Source: an uncultured Dialister sp. (GTDB taxonomy: Bacteria > Bacillota > Negativicutes > Veillonellales > Dialisteraceae). Taken from it: DNA of 19,846 nt. The translations under genes were made by a program, and so were the position numbers. The notes below the pieces were generated by a model. That model did not search any database, was not told where the DNA came from, and saw nothing but the letters and a program-made list of their open reading frames with translations. Positions 14,732 through 19,846 of this stretch are shown one piece after another. The first letter of the stretch is position 1; each line of letters begins with the position of its first letter. The DNA lies in contig NZ_CAAFRZ010000135.1 of NCBI RefSeq assembly GCF_900765565.1, forward strand, positions 1-19,846, written 5' to 3'.

Positions 14732-15730
14732 ATGGATAGACTGGCAGTACTGACAAGCGGCGGCGATGCGCCGGGAATGAATGCGGCATTGAGGAGTGTC
14801 GTGCGGACGGCGCTGCATGAGGGAAAGGAAATCTATGGCATATACCGGGGCTACTCCGGCCTCCTGGACGATGACATGGTACCCATGAAGTCATCCTCTG
14901 TGAGCGGCATCATCCTCCGGGGCGGCACCATCCTGAAAACGGCCCGGTGCAAGGAATTTTTCGAAGAAGAAAACCAGAAAAAGGCAGTGGACATCCTTCG
15001 GAAACGGGGCATCGAGGGGCTCATCGTCATCGGCGGCGACGGGTCCATCCAGGGAGCAGAAAAACTTTCGGCCCTGGGCATGCCCACGGTCACCCTTCCC
15101 GGCACCATTGATAACGATATGCACGGCACCGATGAAACCATAGGCCACGACACGGCAGTGAACGCGGTGGTATCGGCGGTGAGCCGCATCCGGGATACGG
15201 CGTCTGCCCACAACCGGGCGGCTATCGTGGAGGTCATGGGCCGGTTTGCCGGAAATATTGCCCTGGACGCCGGCATCGCCTGCGGCGCGGAATACATCCT
15301 GGTGCCGGAAGTTCCTTTCAGCCGGGAAAAACTGGCCCGGAGCCTGAAAAAACAGATGGAAGCAGGCCGGACGAACAGCATCATTATCTGCGCCGAAGGA
15401 GCCGATGACGGCAGGGCCCTGGGTGACTGGCTGAAAGAGCGGACGAGTATCGACATCTGCACCACCATCCTTGGCTTTATCCAGCGGGGCGGACAGCCCA
15501 CCGCCCGGGACGGTATGCTGGGTTCCCTCCTGGGAGCGGAAGCGGTGCAGGCACTCCTCCGGGGAGAAACGGGGGCCCTCGTAGGCATGCATCGGGGAAG
15601 GGTGCAGGTCCTTTCCTATGAGGAAGCGAAGAAAGTGAAAGAACCTTTCCGGAAAGATCTCTATGACCTCTCCGTCATGCTCGGCGCCGCCCAGAAAGAT
15701 GGGGACATCCGGGAAACGGGACTGGAATAA
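14732..15730 (+). CDS. pfkA: ATP-dependent 6-phosphofructokinase
   Basis: A 332-aa glycolytic enzyme that phosphorylates fructose 6-phosphate to the 1,6-bisphosphate. LTSGGDAPGMNA (residues 7-18) and IGGDGSIQGA (~99-108) form the nucleotide site; the GGDGS form indicates ATP, not pyrophosphate, as donor. PGTIDND (~123-129) with DETIGHDTA carries the catalytic Asp, and VEVMGRFAG (~166-174) binds substrate. GFIQRGGQPTARD near 250 is conserved, but the His usual in GHIQRGG is Phe and the following Arg of the SARDR-like motif is Gly. The N-terminal arginines used for allosteric control in E. coli are present (ALRSVVR). AAGGAGGG at 14718-14725 supports the start. It is flanked by repeat modules on both sides and is probably transcribed on its own. 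Confidence 0.93.
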   Translation: MDRLAVLTSGGDAPGMNAALRSVVRTALHEGKEIYGIYRGYSGLLDDDMVPMKSSSVSGIILRGGTILKTARCKEFFEEENQKKAVDILRKRGIEGLIVIGGDGSIQGAEKLSALGMPTVTLPGTIDNDMHGTDETIGHDTAVNAVVSAVSRIRDTASAHNRAAIVEVMGRFAGNIALDAGIACGAEYILVPEVPFSREKLARSLKKQMEAGRTNSIIICAEGADDGRALGDWLKERTSIDICTTILGFIQRGGQPTARDGMLGSLLGAEAVQALLRGETGALVGMHRGRVQVLSYEEAKKVKEPFRKDLYDLSVMLGAAQKDGDIRETGLE

Positions 15731-15969
15731 AAGTAGAGTTGAGAGTTGAGTAAAGAGAGTTGAGGCCCAGCGGCTCCGCCGCAGGACTTGCCTTCCCTTT
15801 CGGGGGAGGTGTCAGCGAAGCTGACAGAGGGGGTGCATTGCCGCAAAGCGGCTGGACCTCCATTCTCTCACCCAAACTCTCAATTCTTTTATTTTGGGGA
15901 GGTCAGACAATTCGTGCCATTGGGCAATAGACCATCAGACAGTCAGACAATCAGAACCCAGACCACGTT
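15731..15969. repeat. MITE-like module with inverted ends, plus TCAGAC tract
   Basis: From ~15728 to 15895 the two ends are imperfect inverted repeats of ~50 bases. The left end reads AGAGTTGAGAGTTGAG, then AGTTGAGGCCCAGCGGCTCC; the right end reads GCAAAGCGGCTGGACCTCCA, then AAACTCTCAATTCTTTT. Between them lies a CCTTTCGGGGGAGG stem with a GTCAGCGAAGCTGAC palindrome. At 15924-15960 a CAATAGACCATCAGACAGTC tract of the TCAGAC family follows. No transposase is present. Confidence 0.6.
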
Positions 15970-16012
15970 AGCGGCGGAACCTCAATTCTCTTCACTCAAT
16001 TCTCAAATCTAT
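15970..16012 (+). repeat. Pre-Shine-Dalgarno module, second copy
   Basis: It reads AGCGGCGGAACCTCAATTC, then TCTTCACTCAATTCTCAAAT, ending ten bases before the AAGGAGG of the gene at 16037. It is nearly identical to the copy ahead of pfkA except that the hairpin half is truncated. Confidence 0.7.
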
Positions 16013-16036
16013 CTTTAAACCAAGGAGGCGCATCCC

Positions 16037-16342
16037 ATGGGGAAGAAAAAAGTGACCTTCCTCCAGAAGATTACAGGCCGCTCGCCGAAGGTGGAAATCC
16101 TGGTGAACGGGAAGAAAACAAAAGAATACCACATGAAACAGGAAGAATCTCCCCATATTACCCTCAAAACCTCCCATGTGGAAGGCAAAGTGCAGTGGTT
16201 CATCGACGGGACAAAGGCAGGGGAGGAAGAGGTAAACGGCGTGGCGGCGCTCCTGCAGAAACCGGTAACCATCCGGGTCCGCGCCCTTTCCCATCCCGGC
16301 GTAGAGGCGGAACTGAAGCTGTATCCTTATGAAGAGAGTTGA
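16037..16342 (+). CDS. Hypothetical protein, 101 aa
   Basis: I do not recognise this small protein. It is basic at the N-terminus, soluble, and predicted to be mostly beta strands (KVEILVNGKKTKEYHM, HITLKTSHVEGKVQWFIDG, VTIRVRALSHPGVEAELKLY), possibly one Ig-like or other beta sandwich. No signal peptide, membrane helix or cysteine is present. AAGGAGG at 16022-16028 supports the ATG. The last codons and the stop (GAAGAGAGTTGA) belong to the GAGTTGAG repeat tract that follows, so the C-terminal EES and the stop codon were probably contributed by a repeat. Base composition matches the GC-rich neighbours. Confidence 0.75.
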   Translation: MGKKKVTFLQKITGRSPKVEILVNGKKTKEYHMKQEESPHITLKTSHVEGKVQWFIDGTKAGEEEVNGVAALLQKPVTIRVRALSHPGVEAELKLYPYEES

Positions 16343-16658
16343 GGTATGAGAGTTGAGAGTTGAGAGTTGAGGGCCGGCGGCTGCGCCGTGGAGAGAGGAA
16401 AATAGTGGGTAAGTGTATTAGTGGGGCAGTGAGACAGGGCTGACCGCTATCCGCTTACAGCTTACCGATTCCTTTATTGGTTGGAAAGGTTGAATGCCCC
16501 GCTGACTATCCGGCCAATAGGCGTCAGACAATCAGAAGTCAGACAGCACCAGTAATAAAGCGGCATAATAGATTTATCAGAACGGTAAACAGGGAAATGA
16601 AAAACATTCCGTAAGTATGCAGGCCCTTGGAGATGGTGGTCCTGCAGAGGACTGCCAA
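16343..16658. repeat. Repeat-rich intergenic region
   Basis: No gene is seen. GAGTTGAG is repeated from 16333 to 16371, followed by a CGGCGGCTGCGCCG palindrome. GCTTACAGCTTACCGATT with GGTTGGAAAGGTTGAATG follows near 16453-16495 and recurs near 19318-19370. A GCCAATAGGCGTCAGACAAT tract at ~16513 belongs to the TCAGAC family. Confidence 0.6.
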
Positions 16659-16722
16659 GTTTGGCCTGAAATACAAAAGGCGCTTAGCCTGCCCATTAAA
16701 GCGCCTTCCTCTTAGGCCAAAC
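16659..16722. repeat. Double-stem element, copy 2 (inverted)
   Basis: The outer stem is GTTTGGCC at 16659-16666 with GGCCAAAC at 16715-16722. The inner stem is AAGGCGCTT at 16677-16685 with AAGCGCCTT at 16699-16707. The central AGCCTGCCCATTA is the reverse complement of the loop of copy 1 with one change. Confidence 0.6.
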
Positions 16723-16978
16723 GGGCCGCGCCAAAGGCGCAGGATGGATCTGCTCCGCAGGAGCAGAATCTGCGAAGCTGACGGAGGGGGTGCATTGGCC
16801 GCGAAGCGGCTGGCCAGCTCAAGGCTAAAGGTTCAAGGCACCGCCCGTTCGCATGACACACCACCACAGGGCGCCCGCAGCGCAGCTGCCTGACCTCAGC
16901 TCTCTTCACTCAAATCTATCCCAATCATGCTTCTCTAAGGGGCTGCATTTTATACTTTCAGAAATGATAAAAAATTAC
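16723..16978. repeat. Repeat modules before the AAA ATPase gene
   Basis: GC-rich palindromes are present (GGATCTGCTCCGCAGGAGCAG in part, and GCCGCGAAGCGGC at 16799-16811), then a CAGCTCAAGGCTAAAGG tract and a CTCAGCTCTCTTCACTCAAA tract at 16895-16914. After 16925 the sequence becomes abruptly AT-rich, matching the gene that follows. Confidence 0.55.
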
Positions 16979-17075
16979 AGTTTCGAAACTCCATCCTTGT
17001 AGGAGATTATTGTTTCCGTTATAATAAAGCCGAATATAGGATTTCAAAACTTGAATTTTTTTGTACTTTCGAAAG
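16979..17075 (+). promoter_or_regulatory. Promoter with flanking TTTCGAAA palindromes
   Basis: TTGTAG (16997-17002), 17 bases, TATAAT (17020-17025) forms a good sigma-70 promoter for the ATPase gene. It is flanked by two palindromes with the same core: AGTTTCGAAACT at 16979-16990, just upstream of the -35, and CTTTCGAAAG at 17066-17075, in the leader. A TTCAA-AAC-TTGAA repeat lies at 17043-17055. The paired palindromes suggest an operator pair for repression. Confidence 0.55.
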
Positions 17076-17086
17076 CGTGATAGGCG

Positions 17087-18289
17087 ATGAAACTGATTAC
17101 CAGACAGAAATATCTTGACCGTCTGATTCAATTGAATGGTACTCCGGATATTAAAATTATCACCGGTATACGCCGATGCGGTAAGTCCAAGCTGATGCAG
17201 GCCTATATGGCCTATCTGAAAGAACACTTTCCTGACAGCCATATCATCTATATAGACTTTATGGATCTGGCTTATGAAAAACTGAAAGAATATCATGCTC
17301 TCCATGCCTATGTTGAAGAGCACTATAAGGCGGGAAAGATAAACTATCTTTTCATTGACGAAGTCCAGATGTGTCCGCAGTTTGAACTGGCTGTTAACAG
17401 CCTCTATGCTAAATCCAAATATGATATTTATCTGACCGGATCCAATGCCTTTCTGCTGAGTGCAGATCTGGCGACTCTGTTTACCGGGCGATATATTGAG
17501 ATTTCCGTCTTTCCTTTCAGCTTTCAGGAATACTGCCAGTATTTTGGGGAGAACTCTGACCGGAACCGCCTGTTTGATGACTATACCCTTCAGGGCGGTT
17601 TGGCCGGATCATACGTCTATCGAACGGAAAAAGACAGGACCAACTATATCAAAGAAGTTTATGAGACCATCGTGACCCGGGATCTGGTACAAAAGTATGG
17701 GCTGTCGGATACGACAGTTCTCCAGCATTTAAGCGAATTTCTGATGGATAATATCAGTAACCTTACTTCACCCAATAAGATCAGTGACCAGCTGACTGCT
17801 GGACATGTCGCTACAAATCATGTGACCGTTGGAAAATATATCAAATATCTTTGCAATGCATTTGTCTTTTATGATGTAAAACGGTATGACATTCGCGGGA
17901 AGCAATATCTGAAAAGTTCAGAGAAATTCTATCTCTGTGATACAGGCATACGCTATGCCCTGTTAGGATATCGGAATATGGATTATGGTCGGGCTTATGA
18001 AAACATAGTGTGTATTGAGCTGCTCCGACGTGGGTATGATGTATATGTAGGAAAACTCTATCAGAAAGAAGTCGACTTTATTGCCATGAGGGGCAGCAGT
18101 AAAATTTATATCCAGGTCAGTGATAATATCTCCGGAGAAGAGACTTTTAAGAGAGAATGTGCACCGCTACTCCAGATCCGGGATGCCTATCCGAAAATGA
18201 TCATTGCACGGACCGGTCATCCCCCATACAGTTATGAAGGCATTGGCGTGTATGATATTGCCGATTGGCTGCTGCAGGACCGGGAATGA
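17087..18289 (+). CDS. AAA ATPase with DUF4143 domain
   Basis: A 400-aa protein of the AAA_14/DUF4143 family. Walker A is GIRRCGKS (residues 27-34), Walker B YLFIDEVQ (87-94), a sensor-like TGSN lies at 117-120, and GRYIEISVFPFSFQEY (134-149) is a family hallmark. The C-terminal part (YENIVCIELLRRG at 304-316, EVDFIA at 328-333, IYIQV at 340-344) follows a PD-(D/E)XK-like nuclease fold with Gln in place of the second acidic residue, as is common in this group. The cellular role of these proteins is poorly known. The gene is more AT-rich than its neighbours and has its own promoter. Only a weak ribosome binding site (GATAGGCG) precedes the ATG. It stands alone, which fits lateral acquisition. 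Confidence 0.88.
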   Translation: MKLITRQKYLDRLIQLNGTPDIKIITGIRRCGKSKLMQAYMAYLKEHFPDSHIIYIDFMDLAYEKLKEYHALHAYVEEHYKAGKINYLFIDEVQMCPQFELAVNSLYAKSKYDIYLTGSNAFLLSADLATLFTGRYIEISVFPFSFQEYCQYFGENSDRNRLFDDYTLQGGLAGSYVYRTEKDRTNYIKEVYETIVTRDLVQKYGLSDTTVLQHLSEFLMDNISNLTSPNKISDQLTAGHVATNHVTVGKYIKYLCNAFVFYDVKRYDIRGKQYLKSSEKFYLCDTGIRYALLGYRNMDYGRAYENIVCIELLRRGYDVYVGKLYQKEVDFIAMRGSSKIYIQVSDNISGEETFKRECAPLLQIRDAYPKMIIARTGHPPYSYEGIGVYDIADWLLQDRE

Positions 18290-18547
18290 TGGCATAGGCT
18301 GCGTTTATCGCAGTGCGTTGGAGAGAACGTGGGACGGGTTGGACAGGCTCACAGCTATCCGGCCAATAGACGTCAGACACTCAGACAATCAGAAGTCAGA
18401 CAGCATCAGCGGCGATGCCGCAGATCCATTACTTGGCTCCCCCTCCGGGGTGGCAGCGAACACAATTTGGAGGAGCGAAGCGACGCTCAAATTGTAGTGA
18501 GTCGCTTTTCCGTAGGATGAGCTGCCGAAGGCTGAGGGGGTGCATTT
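18290..18547. repeat. Repeat modules after the ATPase gene
   Basis: No gene is supported. GCCAATAGACGTCAGACACT opens a TCAGAC tract at 18361-18403, followed by a GCGGCGATGCCGC palindrome. An inverted repeat CAATTTGGAGGAGCG...CGCTCAAATTG lies around 18461-18495, and GCCGAAGGCTGAGGGGGTGC closes the region. The last part is almost the same as 14640-14660. Confidence 0.55.
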
Positions 18548-18597
18548 GCCGCGAAGCGGCGGAGCCTCAACTCTCTTCACTCAATTCTCAATTCTTT
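18548..18597 (+). repeat. Pre-Shine-Dalgarno module, third copy
   Basis: It is a GCCGCGAAGCGGC palindrome, then GGAGCCTCAACTCTCTTCAC and TCAATTCTCAATTCTTT, ending seven bases before CAGGAG of the gene at 18616. Confidence 0.75.
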
Positions 18598-18615
18598 AAT
18601 TATCAGGAGCCCGTG

Positions 18616-19299
18616 ATGACCATAGAAGACAAACTGTTTTACCGGAAGCACCTGGTCCCGGAGAAGGCAGAGGCCCTGGGATTTCTAAAAAATGGCAGGG
18701 ACTGGGTACTGGAAAAAGACTTTATGGGTGGCGATTTCCATGTCCGCCTCCTGGTCCATGAAGACGGCACCGTGGAGGGCACCGTCATGGACGCCATGGA
18801 CGGCGAACCCTACGCACCCCTCCGCATGGAATCCATGCAGGGAAGCTACGTGTCCTCGGTCCGGGAGTCCTATAAGGCACTGTTGGAAGAAATCGGCTCC
18901 GCCTGCTTCGAAGAATACCTCTTCGCCTCTCCCCAGGCCCGGCGGATGGCTGATGAAATTTTCCGCCGCTGGCAGGTAAAGCCCGATTACCCCTGGAAAG
19001 ATGGACGCTATGACCCGAATGCCGTCTTTCGCCATAAAGACAGCCGGAAATGGTTTGCCCTCCTCATGCCCCTTTCCATCCGGAAGCTGGATAAAAGGGC
19101 CGAAGACCGCCCTGTGGACGCATTGAACCTGAAAATAGACCCGGCAAAGGGAGAAGAACTCCGTAAAATCCCGGGCATTTACCCCGCCTACCACATGAAC
19201 CACAAAACCTGGATCACCGTAGCCCTGAACGGCACCGTCCCCGATGACACCGTGATGGCACTGGTAGAAGAAAGCTTTGACCTCACGAGGAAGAGGTAG
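18616..19299 (+). CDS. YjbR/MmcQ family protein
   Basis: A 227-aa protein. The C-terminal ~120 residues carry the YjbR (DUF419, MmcQ) fold, a CyaY-like alpha/beta domain often annotated as DNA-binding: YPWKDGRYDPNAVFRHKD (~127-144), KWFALLMPLS (~148-157) and the NHKTWITVALNG segment near residue 200. About 95 extra residues precede it (RDWVLEKDFMGGDFHVRLLV and following), giving the longer two-part form found in some Firmicutes. The function is not established. CAGGAG at 18604-18609 supports the ATG at 18616, and a GTG one codon earlier is possible. The gene stands alone between repeat-filled gaps, with GC content like the core genes of the window. Confidence 0.8.
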   Translation: MTIEDKLFYRKHLVPEKAEALGFLKNGRDWVLEKDFMGGDFHVRLLVHEDGTVEGTVMDAMDGEPYAPLRMESMQGSYVSSVRESYKALLEEIGSACFEEYLFASPQARRMADEIFRRWQVKPDYPWKDGRYDPNAVFRHKDSRKWFALLMPLSIRKLDKRAEDRPVDALNLKIDPAKGEELRKIPGIYPAYHMNHKTWITVALNGTVPDDTVMALVEESFDLTRKR

Positions 19300-19640
19300 T
19301 GGGTGGGCTGACAGCTGTCAGCTTACAGCTTACCGATTTTCTCAGCTGGTTGGATAGGTTGGATGGGTTGAATTGATTCTATTTCGCTTCTGACCAATAT
19401 TTTCACCAATGACCTGCTATCCCATCCCGTCATTTCGAGCGGTGGTTTTCCTTTGAAATGACATCGAACGCAAGAATCGCTAAAGCTTCGATGAGTCGAG
19501 AAATCTTTCTTGCGAACGGGAATACCGGGCTTTTTACAACGCTGTTCAGCCAATAGACGTCAGACAATCAGACAATCAGAAGTCAGATGGATTCAGCAGC
19601 GAATCCCCTTAATTCTCTTCACTTAAATCTCAATTCTACT
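19300..19640. repeat. Repeat modules before the last gene
   Basis: No gene is seen. GACAGCTGTCAGCTTACAGC and GGTTGGATAGGTTGG match the modules near 16450. A further TCATTTCGAGCGG...GTCGAGAAATCT element spans 19427-19506. GCCAATAGACGTCAGACAAT starts another TCAGAC tract at 19550. A weaker CTTAATTCTCTTCACTTAAA tract lies at 19608-19627. Confidence 0.6.
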
Positions 19641-19699
19641 AATAAACAATATCCTTATAAAAATAAAGAATATATTGCTATTATTCCTCCTCATCTGAC

Positions 19700-19744
19700 G
19701 ATATAATGATATCAGAAATCGAGAGAAATCAATATGATTTCTGA
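19700..19744 (+). promoter_or_regulatory. Promoter and palindromes of the Dps-like gene
   Basis: TATAAT at 19702-19707 is a perfect -10, but no good -35 sits at the usual distance. It lies within a perfect palindrome GATAT-AATG-ATATC (19700-19713). Just downstream TCAGAAATC (19712-19720) and GATTTCTGA (19736-19744) form a 9-bp inverted repeat in the predicted leader. The palindrome over the -10 is a natural place for a redox- or metal-sensing repressor such as PerR; the match to a PerR box is only partial. Confidence 0.45.
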
Positions 19745-19785
19745 AAATCACAAAGAAAAAATCGTTTTATAAGGAGGAAATAATC

Positions 19786-19846
19786 ATGGAAAAATTACTG
19801 AACAAACTGCTGGCTGACCTGGTGGTGGAATACCACAAACTCCAGA
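19786..19846 (+). CDS. Probable Dps/ferritin-like protein (3' truncated)
   Basis: Only the first 20 codons are in the window: MEKLLNKLLADLVVEYHKLQ. The start is supported by a perfect AAGGAGG at 19771-19777 and by the promoter ~80 bases upstream. The short amphipathic N-terminal helix ending in a hydrophobic-Tyr-His-Lys-Leu pattern resembles Dps proteins (LNxxLADLxVxYxKLHNxHW), which bind DNA and store iron during oxidative stress. The diagnostic ferroxidase residues lie beyond the edge, so the call rests on a short match. Confidence 0.5.
   Translation, partial: MEKLLNKLLADLVVEYHKLQ

Noticed and set aside
18415..18615. N-terminal extension of the YjbR-family protein to 18415
   Set aside because: The added 67 codons translate repeat modules. 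The ribosome binding site at 18604-18609 supports the ATG at 18616.

Overview
The window looks like a stretch of chromosome from a diderm member of the Firmicutes, most likely a Negativicutes of the Dialister/Megasphaera type. This is inferred from three things: a phosphoethanolamine transferase that acts on lipid A or other outer-membrane glycolipid, a type IV pilus/type II secretion assembly cluster with PilM/PilN/PilO homologues, and strong Firmicutes-style Shine-Dalgarno sites (AAGGAGG) in a fairly GC-rich genome. No rRNA, tRNA, CRISPR array, transposase or phage gene was seen.

Layout. At the left are a Crp/Fnr-type regulator (208-867), an unrecognised 182-aa protein with a possibly masked ribosome binding site (1187-1735), and a CorA-type metal transporter on the minus strand with a near-consensus promoter and a clean terminator. 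Next on the minus strand come an AT-rich phosphoethanolamine transferase gene (4086-5879) and a LarA-family nickel-dependent racemase (6231-7532). The AT-rich gene lies between two ~150-bp direct repeats that each carry the larA terminator and the last codons of larA, so it looks like an insertion.

From 8010 to 14478 a plus-strand cluster encodes a pilin-like major subunit, a short prepilin peptidase, four minor pilin-like proteins, a fused PilM-PilN (GspL-like) protein, a PilO/GspM-like protein and a shikimate-kinase-like protein. Most are translationally coupled by overlaps. The cluster is interrupted at 9467-10734 by a ~410-bp tandem repeat. No assembly ATPase (PilB/GspE), platform protein (PilC/GspF) or secretin is present, so these must be encoded elsewhere if the machine works. 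The order PilM-N-O then AroK recalls the pilMNOPQ-aroK arrangement of Proteobacteria, but this AroK-like protein has lost both substrate-binding arginines.

The right third holds 6-phosphofructokinase, a small unknown protein, an AT-rich AAA/DUF4143 ATPase with its own promoter and palindromes, a YjbR/MmcQ-family protein, and the first 20 codons of a probable Dps/ferritin-like protein.

The most striking non-coding property is that almost every intergenic gap is built from a small set of dispersed repeat modules: GC-rich hairpins of the GCCGCGAAGCGGC type, TCAGAC-rich tracts, a TCATTTCGAGCG/GTCGAGAAATCT element, and CTCAACTCTC/GAGTTGAG tracts. One module sits just ahead of the ribosome binding site of three separate genes. 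Another module supplies the stop codon of a gene. A double-stem element occurs twice with compensatory changes in its outer stem.
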